A stretch of 64,000 nt of DNA from positions 342,995 to 406,994 of the forward strand of contig JADKID010000041.1 of the NCBI GenBank assembly GCA_016721425.1. Reading direction: 5' to 3'. This document shows, in pieces, positions 26,128-34,006 of the stretch; the stretch's first letter is position 1; every line of letters begins with the position of its first letter. The stretch is from Bryobacterales bacterium (lineage in GTDB: Bacteria > Acidobacteriota > Terriglobia > Bryobacterales > Bryobacteraceae). The notes beneath the pieces were generated by a model. It worked only from the letters and a program-made list of their open reading frames with translations. It did no database searches and was not told the DNA's origin. The position numbers were made by a program, and so were the translations under genes.

Positions 26128-26577
26128 ATGAAAACGTATCTGCGGTTCGGAGTCCTCGTTGTAGCGATCGTCGGCACGCTGGCCTGGCTTGCCGCCAGCG
26201 GCATCAATGAGTCCAAGACTTACTACAAGACCATCTCCGAAGTAAAAGAGATGCAGAGCGCCGTGATGGGCAAGCGCATCCGCGTTACCGGTGATGTCCT
26301 GCCTGGCTCCATCAAGCGCGAAGGCGAACACGTTCACTTCAAGATTCATGAGAAGGAGCGCAATCTCCAACTCGACGTCGTCTACATTGGCAAGGATCCG
26401 CTGCCCGATACCTTCCGCGACAACGCCCAGGCCATGGCAGACGGCAAAATGCTCCAGGACGGCAGTTTCCACGCCAGCGCCATTGCCGCCAAGTGCCCCT
26501 CGAAATACGAAGCCGCGCCCGGCAAACAACCCGCCGCCCAGCCTCTGAACGCTGCTAAACCCGCCGCCACGTCCTAA
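26128..26577 (+). CDS. ccmE: Cytochrome c maturation haem chaperone CcmE, CxxxY variant
   Basis: A 149-residue periplasmic haem carrier tethered by one N-terminal helix (VLVVAIVGTLAWLAASG). An OB-fold follows, with TISEVKEMQSAVMGKRIRV and DVLPGSIKREGEHVHFKI as in other CcmE proteins. The textbook haem-binding His is absent; in its place, near the C-terminus, is AAKCPSKYEAAP, a CxxxY motif. This variant is known from archaea and some bacteria, where Cys binds haem instead of His. A flexible Ala/Pro tail ends the protein. It leads the ccm operon, 22 bases before ccmF. Confidence 0.88.
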   Translation: MKTYLRFGVLVVAIVGTLAWLAASGINESKTYYKTISEVKEMQSAVMGKRIRVTGDVLPGSIKREGEHVHFKIHEKERNLQLDVVYIGKDPLPDTFRDNAQAMADGKMLQDGSFHASAIAAKCPSKYEAAPGKQPAAQPLNAAKPAATS

Positions 26578-26599
26578 CGCCGATCGACGGAGATAATTC

Positions 26600-28615
26600 A
26601 TGGAGACACTCGGCGCCTACGCCATCCTGCTTGCCTTCTGCCTTTCCATCTACGCCTTTGCCGCGTCCCTGGCCGGCAAGCTGAAGCACAAGCCCTTTTT
26701 GATCGTCAGCGGGGAACGTGCCGTCTATGGCGTTTGGGTGCTGCTCACCACTGCCGCAGGCATCCTCGTCTATTCGCTCCTGACCAGCGATTTCCGCCTG
26801 GCCTATGTCGCCGCGCGTTCCAACCGCGCTATGCCGCTGGTTTATAAGTTCGCCGCCTGGTGGGGCGGCCAGGAAGGTTCGCTCCTTCTCTGGTCGTGGC
26901 TGCTTTCCACCTTCGCGGCTGTCGTGGTCTTCACCAATCGCCGCAAACACCGCGACATGATGCCCTATGTCATTTCGGTGCTGGCGTTTACACAGATCTT
27001 CTTCTGCATCCTCAACGCCTTCGTCGAACCGCCCTTCCAGGTCCTCGCTGTCGGCAAGGGTGTGCAGGCGGTGGCTGACGGCAACGGCCTCAACCCGCTG
27101 CTTCAATACTGGCTGATGGCCATCCATCCACCGGCCCTCTACCTCGGCTATGTCGGCTTCATCGTGCCGTTCGCCTTCGCGTTCGCCTCCCTCGTCACCA
27201 AGCAACCCGGAGAGGCCTGGATCGCCACAACGCGCCGCTGGACCCTCATCACCTGGGGCTTCCAGTCCATCGGCGTCATGCTGGGGCAGGGTTGGGCCTA
27301 CGCCGTCCTCGGTTGGGGCGGTTACTGGGGTTGGGATCCGGTTGAGAATGCCTCGCTTCTGCCCTGGATCACGGCCACCGCCTTTCTCCACTCCGTCATG
27401 ATGCAGGAAAAGAAGGGCATGATGAAGGTCTGGAACATGGTGCTGATCTCCAGCACTTTCTTCCTTTGCATCTTCGGCACATTCCTCACCCGCTCCGGCA
27501 TCGTCTCCAGTGTTCATGCCTTTGCCCAAAGTTCACTCGGTACATGGTTCCTCGGCTATCTCGCCATCGCCGTTGGCGTGACCACGTTCTTCATCCTGAA
27601 GCGGCTCGACTACCTGAAGAGCGAAGCCCATCTGGAAAGCGTGCTGAGCCGCGAATCCAGCTTCCTGTTCAATAACCTGATCCTGCTCGCCTCCTGTTTT
27701 GCTGTGCTTTGGGGCACTCTGTTCCCCGTCATCACGGAAGCCATCATGGGCGAGAAGATCACGGTCGGCGCGCCTTTCTTCAACAAGGTGAACATCCCCA
27801 TCGGCCTGGCCCTCCTGCTGCTCACTGGTGTCGGCCCGCTCATCGCCTGGCGCCGCAGTTCCTGGGAGAGCCTCAAGCGGGCCTTCCGCTGGCCCACCGT
27901 CGTCGCCGTCCTCACCATCGCCATCCTGGCCGGCTTTGGAGTTACCCACCTCTATGCACTGGTCAGCTTCGGCCTCTGTGCTTTCGTGATCGCTACGATT
28001 GCCATGGAGTTCTTCAAAGGCGCACGCGCCATCTCGGTCAAGAACCAGATGAACATGCTGTTCGCCGCGTTCGAGCTCACCCATCGCAACACCCGCCGCT
28101 ATGGCGGCTACCTGGTGCACATGGGCATCGTGATCATGTTCATCGGCTACACCGGAGCGGCTTTCAATAAGGACACCACCAAGGAAGTCACCATTGGTGA
28201 CCGGTTTGACATCGGCCGCTACAGCCTCCAGGTGAAGCAGGTCACCGATGGCGATAACCCCAACTATTCATGGCAGAAGGCCCAGATCGGCATCTTCGTC
28301 GGCGGTGAGTATCTGGGCGAACTGATGCCCGAGCGCCGCGTCTACGGTTCCAGTGGCCAGCCCACCTCCGAGGTGGCCATCCGCCGCCGCCTCAACGAGG
28401 ATCTCTATCTCAACTTCGCCAGCATGAGCCAGACAGACGCCAACAAGGCCATCATCCAGGCCTACGTCTTCCCGCTCGTCAGCTGGATTTGGATCGGCTT
28501 CTACGTGCTGATGTTCGGCACTCTCGTCTGCCTGATCCCAAGCAAAGTGAAATACTCGTACGCCAAAACTGCCGTTGTGGGGGTCTATGCCAAGCAGACT
28601 GAAACTGCGAAGTAA
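26600..28615 (+). CDS. ccmF: Cytochrome c haem lyase subunit CcmF
   Basis: A 671-residue inner-membrane protein that attaches haem to CxxCH motifs of apocytochromes. It has about 13-15 membrane helices. The tryptophan-rich WWD region is clear: VLGWGGYWGWDPVENASLLPW, split by helix ends, near residue 235. Conserved His residues are in MAIHPPALYLGYVG and YLVHMGIVIMFIGYTG. The periplasmic part (near 515-610) holds FDIGRYSLQVKQVTDG. The length is typical. It follows ccmE and overlaps the start of ccmH by 29 bases. Confidence 0.95.
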   Translation: METLGAYAILLAFCLSIYAFAASLAGKLKHKPFLIVSGERAVYGVWVLLTTAAGILVYSLLTSDFRLAYVAARSNRAMPLVYKFAAWWGGQEGSLLLWSWLLSTFAAVVVFTNRRKHRDMMPYVISVLAFTQIFFCILNAFVEPPFQVLAVGKGVQAVADGNGLNPLLQYWLMAIHPPALYLGYVGFIVPFAFAFASLVTKQPGEAWIATTRRWTLITWGFQSIGVMLGQGWAYAVLGWGGYWGWDPVENASLLPWITATAFLHSVMMQEKKGMMKVWNMVLISSTFFLCIFGTFLTRSGIVSSVHAFAQSSLGTWFLGYLAIAVGVTTFFILKRLDYLKSEAHLESVLSRESSFLFNNLILLASCFAVLWGTLFPVITEAIMGEKITVGAPFFNKVNIPIGLALLLLTGVGPLIAWRRSSWESLKRAFRWPTVVAVLTIAILAGFGVTHLYALVSFGLCAFVIATIAMEFFKGARAISVKNQMNMLFAAFELTHRNTRRYGGYLVHMGIVIMFIGYTGAAFNKDTTKEVTIGDRFDIGRYSLQVKQVTDGDNPNYSWQKAQIGIFVGGEYLGELMPERRVYGSSGQPTSEVAIRRRLNEDLYLNFASMSQTDANKAIIQAYVFPLVSWIWIGFYVLMFGTLVCLIPSKVKYSYAKTAVVGVYAKQTETAK

Positions 28616-29084
28616 ACTGCTGCTCGCTCTGCTGCTCACCGGCGCCCTCATGCAGGGCACCGTGCCGCTCACCAACGAGCGCGTCCGCCGCCTCGGCGAT
28701 ATGTTGCGCTGCAAGTGCGGCTGCCAGGCCAGCATCACCGGCTGCAACATGATCAACTGCCACTTTGCGGATCCGGTCCGCATGGAACTGCTCCGCCTCA
28801 TTGATGCCGGCGCTAGCGACGACAATATCTTTGCCTCCATCCAGGCCACCTACGGCAAGGACATCATGCAGAAGCCGCCATCAGACGGCGCGTTCTATCT
28901 GATGGGTTGGTGGATGCCGTTCGCCGTCCTGGCTGGCGGCCTCGGTCTGCTCTATCTGGTTCTGCAGAGTTACCGCAAACGCCGTCCGCTCACTTCCGCT
29001 GGTACTGATGTTGTGCCCGAGGCCTCGCCAGACCTCGCCAAATACCAGTCCCGCATCGACAAAGACCTCTCTGACTTGGAATAA
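28587..29084 (+). CDS. ccmH: Cytochrome c maturation protein CcmH-like, cysteine-rich variant
   Basis: A 165-residue membrane-anchored protein that should reduce apocytochrome cysteines for haem attachment. It has an N-terminal signal/anchor (SKLLLALLLTGALMQG) and a C-terminal helix (FAVLAGGLGLLYLVL). The usual LRCxxCQ motif is replaced by MLRCKCGCQ, with three Cys at every second position, and two more Cys follow in GCNMINCHF. The helical remainder, MELLRLIDAGASDDNIFASI and ATYGKDIM, matches the CcmH fold. The start at 28587 lies inside ccmF. Confidence 0.85.
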   Translation: MPSRLKLRSKLLLALLLTGALMQGTVPLTNERVRRLGDMLRCKCGCQASITGCNMINCHFADPVRMELLRLIDAGASDDNIFASIQATYGKDIMQKPPSDGAFYLMGWWMPFAVLAGGLGLLYLVLQSYRKRRPLTSAGTDVVPEASPDLAKYQSRIDKDLSDLE

Positions 29085-29096
29085 TCGTTTCGGCTC

Positions 29097-29510
29097 ATGA
29101 TTTTCGCAGCCTCGATACTACTCACCGCGGGCGTCCTCGCCTTCGTCCTCTTCGTCCGGTCCAGCGACCTCCCGGAGGCCGTGGCGGAATCGCCAGTTCT
29201 CCATCTCGAAGAGCGCAAAGCCGTCATCTACGACAATCTCCGCGACCTCAATTTTGAATACCGCCTCGGAAAACTCAGCGACGCAGACTACAACAAGACC
29301 AAGCTGACGCTGCAGAATGAGCTGGCCGCAGTTCTCGCCGGCATCGATGCGGTTCTGCAGAAGACCCCCGCCGCCGCGCCGCCCAAGGCGGCTGCCAAGT
29401 CCGCCGCCAAAGCAGATCCACTCAAGTGCCCGCACTGCGGTGCGAAGTTCGACAAGCCCATGAAGTTCTGCGGCGAGTGCGGCAAGACCATGCCGGAGGT
29501 GAAGGCATGA
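29097..29510 (+). CDS. CcmI-like protein with C-terminal zinc ribbon
   Basis: A 137-residue protein. An N-terminal helix (FAASILLTAGVLAFVLFV) is followed by a helical segment, YDNLRDLNFEYRLGKLSDAD, that matches the conserved GKLS region of CcmI proteins. A Pro/Ala-rich linker leads to a zinc ribbon with Cys pairs CPHC and CGEC. CcmI proteins present apocytochrome to the haem lyase; the zinc ribbon replaces the usual TPR part here. It sits between ccmH and an unknown gene whose ATG overlaps its TGA (ATGA). Confidence 0.72.
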   Translation: MIFAASILLTAGVLAFVLFVRSSDLPEAVAESPVLHLEERKAVIYDNLRDLNFEYRLGKLSDADYNKTKLTLQNELAAVLAGIDAVLQKTPAAAPPKAAAKSAAKADPLKCPHCGAKFDKPMKFCGECGKTMPEVKA

Positions 29511-30526
29511 GACTCGCAGCCGTTCTACTTGCCTTCGCGCCTCTTTTCGCCGCCATTGATGGCACAGTCGTCAACAAGACCACCGGCAAGCCTCAGGCCG
29601 GCGTCAAGGTCAGCATGACCAAGCTCGGCCAGGGTGGCATGCAAGCCGCCGGCTCAGCGGTGTCCGGGGCCGATGGAAAGTTCAAGCTCGAATCCGATGC
29701 CGCCTCCGCGCACCTCTTGCAGGCCGTTTGGCAGGGTGTTGCCTACAACGTGCAATTGGCCCCCCAAACGCCCACTTCCGGTATCGAAATTGCAGTTTTT
29801 GACACGCTAACTGCACTTAGCGCGATCGATTTCACGCAGCACATGATCCTGGTGGAAACGGACGGCAAGGAACTTGTTGTGAACGAGACCGTCATCGTGT
29901 CCAACGACAGCAAGACCACCTGGTACGATCCCAAGTCCGGCACGCTGCACTTTACGGCGCCCGCCGCGGCCGGCAACAACGTCATGGTCCGCGTGACGGC
30001 CCCCGGCGGCATGCCGGTGGAGCGCGCGCCCAAGCCCGCTGGGAAAGGCGAGTTTGCCGTCGATGCGCCCGTAAAACCCGGCGAGAGCCGCTTTGACATC
30101 AGCTACAAGTTTCCCATCACGGGCGATGCCGAACTGGCCGGCAGGATCCTCCACGCGCCCGGCCCGGTGCGCCTGGTTGTCCCCAAGGGCATGACTGTGG
30201 CGGGCGACGGCCTGACGCCGCTCGGCAACGAACCGCGCTCCCAGGCGGCCATCTTCGACATCAAGGGCCTCAGCTACAAGTTCAAGTTCACGGGCACCGG
30301 TACTCTCGCGGCAGGGCAAGCCGAGGCAGGCGGCGGCGCGGCGCCAGCGGGCGAGGGCGGCGCGGCGCAGGAAGAAGACGGCGCGCGGATCGAGCAGATC
30401 CAGCCGCCCGGCTACGATCGTGTCTGGAAGTACGCACTGGGCCTGATGCTCGGCATACTGATCCTCAGCTTCGTTGCCTTGTGGCTGAAGCCCACGCCGG
30501 CGCCGGGGAGCAACACCAAGGCATGA
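29507..30526 (+). CDS. Unknown membrane-anchored protein in ccm operon, carboxypeptidase-regulatory-like N-terminus
   Basis: A protein of 339 residues. A signal peptide (LAAVLLAFAPLFAAIDG) is followed by a beta-sandwich like the carboxypeptidase regulatory domain (TVVNKTTGKPQAGVKVSM, then GADGKFKLES). A second beta-rich region follows (about 120-270), then a Gly/Ala/Glu-rich linker. One C-terminal helix, YALGLMLGILILSFVALWL, would anchor it with the body in the periplasm. Both ends overlap neighbours by ATGA, so it is translationally coupled to the CcmI-like and ccmA genes. I do not recognise it in textbook Ccm systems; a role in haem or apocytochrome handling is inferred from position. Confidence 0.75.
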   Translation: MRLAAVLLAFAPLFAAIDGTVVNKTTGKPQAGVKVSMTKLGQGGMQAAGSAVSGADGKFKLESDAASAHLLQAVWQGVAYNVQLAPQTPTSGIEIAVFDTLTALSAIDFTQHMILVETDGKELVVNETVIVSNDSKTTWYDPKSGTLHFTAPAAAGNNVMVRVTAPGGMPVERAPKPAGKGEFAVDAPVKPGESRFDISYKFPITGDAELAGRILHAPGPVRLVVPKGMTVAGDGLTPLGNEPRSQAAIFDIKGLSYKFKFTGTGTLAAGQAEAGGGAAPAGEGGAAQEEDGARIEQIQPPGYDRVWKYALGLMLGILILSFVALWLKPTPAPGSNTKA

Positions 30527-31221
30527 GGGCGCTCGCCGTGGAGGGCGTCTGGAAGTTCTACGGCGACTACCCCGCACTGCGCGAGATCCGTTTCGATGTT
30601 GAGCCCGGCCAGTGCGTCGCGCTGCTGGGCCGCAATGGCGCCGGCAAGACCACGCTGCTGCGCATCCTCGCCGGCCTGGCGCGTCCCTCGAAGGGCGCCG
30701 TGAAGGTCTTCGAGAAAGACTCGCTGGACCGCGCCACACGCGGGCAGATCGGCATTCTCGGCCACGGCATCGCCATCTACGACGAACTCTCCGCTTACGA
30801 GAATCTGCGCCTGTTCGCCGGGCTGTACGGCATCGAGCAGCCTGATAAGTGGGCGATGCACTGGCTGGAGCGGACGGGGTTGGAGCGCGTCAAAGACGGC
30901 CTGGTGCGCGAGTTTTCGCGCGGCATGCGGCAGCGTCTGGCGGTAGCCCGCGCGTTTCTCCACAATCCGAAACTGCTGATGCTCGACGAGCCGTTTACGT
31001 CGCTGGACGATCGCGCCATCGCTCTCCTGCAGGGACTGCTGCGCGAGTCGCTGGCGGCCGGTGGCACGGTGATCATGTCCACGCATCAACTGCGCGAGGC
31101 GCTGGAGCTGGCCACCAACGTCGTGCTCATCAATCGCGGCAAGCTTGCCCATACCGGCGCGCGCACTCAGGAGATGCTCGACGATCCGGGCTACCTCTAT
31201 AGGACGTATGGCGAGGCGTGA
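30523..31221 (+). CDS. ccmA: Haem exporter ATP-binding protein CcmA
   Basis: A 232-residue ABC ATPase. Walker A is GRNGAGKTT, the signature motif reads FSRGMRQRLAVAR, Walker B LLMLDEPFTSLD and the switch His is in MSTHQLREA. CcmA with CcmB and CcmC releases holo-CcmE from the CcmC complex by ATP hydrolysis. It starts at ATG 30523 overlapping the upstream stop by ATGA, and ends in TGATG with ccmB. Sequence alone would fit other ABC ATPases, but the neighbours make CcmA the best call. Confidence 0.9.
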   Translation: MRALAVEGVWKFYGDYPALREIRFDVEPGQCVALLGRNGAGKTTLLRILAGLARPSKGAVKVFEKDSLDRATRGQIGILGHGIAIYDELSAYENLRLFAGLYGIEQPDKWAMHWLERTGLERVKDGLVREFSRGMRQRLAVARAFLHNPKLLMLDEPFTSLDDRAIALLQGLLRESLAAGGTVIMSTHQLREALELATNVVLINRGKLAHTGARTQEMLDDPGYLYRTYGEA

Positions 31222-31901
31222 TGCTCTTCCTTCGACAGACTCTCACGATTGCCGCCAAGGACCTGCGCAGCGAGCTGCGCACGAAGGAGGCGATCAACGC
31301 CTCTCTCTCGTTCGCGCTGGTCATCCTGCTGCTGTTCAGCTTCGCCTTTGATCCCACAGCCGATACCACTCGGGAAATCTCGGGCGGCCTGCTTTGGTTG
31401 GTTTTTGCCTTTGCCGGAGCTCTGATCCTCAACCGCAGCTTTGCCCGCGAGCTCGAGAACGATTGCCTGGACGCGCTCATCGCCTCGCCCGTCCCCGGAC
31501 CCGCGCTGTTTCTCGGCAAAGTTCTGGCCAACTACGCTCTGCTGCTCGGCATCGAGTTCGTCTGTCTGCCCATCTTCGGCATCTTCTACAACGTGCGCTG
31601 GACCCAGCAACTGCCTTCGCTGGCTCTGGTGCTGCTGCTGGCGAGTTGGGGCGTGTCCGTTGTCGGCACCGTGTTTTCCGCGCTCACCGTCAACATGCGC
31701 CTGCGCGAGTTGATGCTGCCGATGCTGGTGTATCCGATGCTGATTCCCTGCCTGATGGCAGCCATGCAACTGACTACCCCGCTGCTGGCCGGCGAGCCCA
31801 TCCAGGGCGATCTCTACGCCTGGCTGCGCATGCTGGTGGGATTTGACATCATCTTCACAGCGCTTGCGGTGATGCTGATCGACACAGTCCTCATCGGCTG
31901 A
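31221..31901 (+). CDS. ccmB: Haem exporter membrane protein CcmB
   Basis: A 226-residue inner-membrane protein with six hydrophobic helices. The N-terminus (LFLRQTLTIAAKDLRSELRT) and the motif ALIASPVPGPALFLGKVLAN after the second helix are typical of CcmB. It is the membrane partner of CcmA. The ATG at 31221 overlaps the ccmA stop; the GTG at 31218 would add one residue. The usual next gene, ccmC, is not adjacent but 3.4 kb downstream. Confidence 0.93.
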   Translation: MLFLRQTLTIAAKDLRSELRTKEAINASLSFALVILLLFSFAFDPTADTTREISGGLLWLVFAFAGALILNRSFARELENDCLDALIASPVPGPALFLGKVLANYALLLGIEFVCLPIFGIFYNVRWTQQLPSLALVLLLASWGVSVVGTVFSALTVNMRLRELMLPMLVYPMLIPCLMAAMQLTTPLLAGEPIQGDLYAWLRMLVGFDIIFTALAVMLIDTVLIG

Positions 31902-31924
31902 GCAGGCCGGCAGGGAGACTGGTA

Positions 31925-32761
31925 GTGTTTGAAGAACTGGAACGGATCCACGAACGGCCCGGGCCGTTCGAGTTTTATACTGCGGCGGATCTATGGACCG
32001 ATGAGTATACGTCTGCCCGGATGCTCTCGCTGCACCTCAACGGAGCAGTAGACGTTTCTTCGCGCAACACGCAGTTCATTCAACGATCGGTCGAGTGGAT
32101 CGTCTCCCGGTTCGGGATTGGCCCGGATACGAAGATTGCGGATTTTGGCTGTGGTCCAGGGTTGTATGCCAATGCACTGGCCAGGCGCGGTGCGGATGTG
32201 ACCGGCATCGATTTCTCACGGCGGTCCATTGAGTATGCAAAAGCCGCCGCAGCCCGCGAGCATCTCAACGTCCGGTACGTGACGCAGAACTATCTGCACT
32301 TTGAGACCAACGACCGGTTCGATCTCGCCCTCCTGATCATGTGCGACTTCTGCGCGCTCAGCCCTGCCCAACGAAGGGTGTTGCTGCAGAGGTTTCGCGG
32401 GGTTTTGAAACCGGGCGGCGCGGTACTTCTCGATGTGTATGCGATGGCTGCATTCGACCAGCGGGAAGAGGGGGCGAGATATGAAGTCTCTCCGTCCGGC
32501 GGTTTCTGGGCGCCGGGCAAGTACTTCTGCTTCCACACTACGTTCAAATACGCTGAAGCGTCGGTCGTCCTGGACAAGTACACGATCATTGATCCGGAGC
32601 GCACCAGAACCGTGTTCAATTGGCTTCAGTACTTCTCGGCCGACGCGCTGAGGAGCGAGCTTCTGGATAACGGCTTCCTCGTCGAAGAGCTTCTTTCCGA
32701 CGTCGCGGGAGCTCCGTACGATCCCGGCGCGAGCGAGTTTGCGGTGGTCGCCGCGCCGTGA
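31925..32761 (+). CDS. Class I SAM-dependent methyltransferase
   Basis: A cytoplasmic methyltransferase of 278 residues started at GTG, with GGGAG about 8 bases upstream. The SAM-binding motif I reads IADFGCGPGLYA (near 75), motif II ends with the acidic residue in GIDFSRRS, and the post-motif region has LLIMCDFCALSP. The product-binding C-terminal half is Tyr-rich (KYFCFHTTFKYAEAS). The substrate is unknown. It lies 24 bases after ccmB on the same strand, so it may be read from the ccm operon. It is part of the block that separates ccmB from ccmC. Confidence 0.85.
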   Translation: MFEELERIHERPGPFEFYTAADLWTDEYTSARMLSLHLNGAVDVSSRNTQFIQRSVEWIVSRFGIGPDTKIADFGCGPGLYANALARRGADVTGIDFSRRSIEYAKAAAAREHLNVRYVTQNYLHFETNDRFDLALLIMCDFCALSPAQRRVLLQRFRGVLKPGGAVLLDVYAMAAFDQREEGARYEVSPSGGFWAPGKYFCFHTTFKYAEASVVLDKYTIIDPERTRTVFNWLQYFSADALRSELLDNGFLVEELLSDVAGAPYDPGASEFAVVAAP

Positions 32762-32768
32762 TCCGGTT

Positions 32769-33938
32769 TCACCGCAGCGGCTCAGTGCCCTCGTTCAGGA
32801 TCGAGATGTAGGCGTCGTACACGAAGAGCCGGTCGCGCTGGCGGCCTGTGATCTCGCGGAGGATGCCCATTTGCCGCAGGTGCTCCAGTGATTTCGCGAT
32901 GGTAGGCGCGGATAGCCCGATCGCCGCGGCTGTTCCGGGGATCGAGATGATCGGGTTCCGCTGCACATGCTCGAAGACCCGCAGCACCGATGCCGCCGGC
33001 CGGCCCAACTCCTCGATCCCGCGGCGGTGCTCCTCAAAAATGGCCAGGATACGGCGGGCGGCGCTGGCGGCCTGCTCGGCCGTGTCCCGAACGCCGGTGA
33101 GGAAGAACTCCAGCCACGCCTCCCAGTCGCCCTTGGTCCGCACCCTGTCCAGAAGTTCGTAGTACACCGGCCGATGTTGCTTGAAGTACAGGCTCAGATA
33201 GAGAATCGGCTCCCGCAGGACGCCGCCCGCACACAGCAGAAACGTGATGAGCAGCCGGCCCAGACGTCCATTGCCATCCAGGAACGGGTGGATGGTTTCG
33301 AACTGGACATGGGTCAGACCAGCCCGGATCAGCAGTGGCAGATCGGCCCGGTCCTCGTGCAGGAATAGCTCCAGTGCGTTCATGCATTCGGGTACGAGTT
33401 TGGGTGGCGGTGGAACGTAGGCGGCTGTCCCTGGACGCGTGCCGCCAATCCAGTTCTGGCTCAGCCGGAACTCGCCGGGCTGCTTATCATTGCCCCGGCC
33501 CTTCGACAAGAGCACCGCATGGATCTCGCGGATGAGCCGAAGCGAGAGCGGAAAGCCGCCACGCATCCGCTCCAGCCCATGGTTGAGCGCCAAGACGTAG
33601 TTCGAGACTTCCTCTACATCGTTCAGCGGAACTCCGGGCGCTTCTTTGTTCTCAAACAGCAGCAGGTCCGAGATCGATGACTGGGTCCCTTCGATCTGCG
33701 AAGAGAGCACCGCCTCCTTGCGCACATAGGCGTAGATGAACAGTGGTAGATTGGGCAGTACGGAGGCCAGCCCGTCCAATCGGCCCAGTGACTGATTGGC
33801 CTGTTCCAGCAGGCGTTGCAGCGCATCCAGCCGCAGGGGTGGATCGGGCGGCAGCGGCGGCGGTACGAACGCTCTGACGTTCTCATTGCCGTAGGCGGTG
33901 ATGATGTAGCGGCCTACCCGCGGGTCTGCTGGAGACAC
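32769..33938 (-). CDS. Fic family protein with N-terminal inhibitory helix and C-terminal winged helix
   Basis: A 389-residue protein. Near residue 85 the segment VLSSQIEGTQSSISDLL carries the SxxxEG inhibitory motif, making it a class II Fic protein that restrains its own activity. The Fic motif HPFLDGNGRLGR (near 210) is intact, so it should transfer AMP to a hydroxyl group on a target protein. The last 90 residues look like a winged helix-turn-helix (IPGTAAAIGLSAPTIAKSLE). GTG 33938 is the start; AAAGGA lies 4 bases upstream within an inverted repeat, which could be an operator. It is divergent from the Gfo/Idh gene and convergent with the methyltransferase gene. Confidence 0.9.
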   Translation of the reverse strand: MSPADPRVGRYIITAYGNENVRAFVPPPLPPDPPLRLDALQRLLEQANQSLGRLDGLASVLPNLPLFIYAYVRKEAVLSSQIEGTQSSISDLLLFENKEAPGVPLNDVEEVSNYVLALNHGLERMRGGFPLSLRLIREIHAVLLSKGRGNDKQPGEFRLSQNWIGGTRPGTAAYVPPPPKLVPECMNALELFLHEDRADLPLLIRAGLTHVQFETIHPFLDGNGRLGRLLITFLLCAGGVLREPILYLSLYFKQHRPVYYELLDRVRTKGDWEAWLEFFLTGVRDTAEQAASAARRILAIFEEHRRGIEELGRPAASVLRVFEHVQRNPIISIPGTAAAIGLSAPTIAKSLEHLRQMGILREITGRQRDRLFVYDAYISILNEGTEPLR

Positions 33939-33941
33939 AAA

Positions 33942-33974
33942 ATCCTTTCGTTATCTAGTCTACTAAGAAAGGAT
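33942..33974. promoter_or_regulatory. Inverted repeat upstream of the Fic gene, candidate operator
   Basis: ATCCTTTC (33942-33949) and GAAAGGAT (33967-33974) form a perfect 8-base inverted repeat with TAGTCTACTA, another small palindrome, in the centre. The left arm covers the ribosome binding site of the Fic gene. A repressor site for self-control by the Fic winged-helix domain is possible; this is inference from position and symmetry. Confidence 0.5.
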
Positions 33975-34006
33975 ATGCTATTTTTGTTTCGTAAGCCACT
34001 CTTCCC

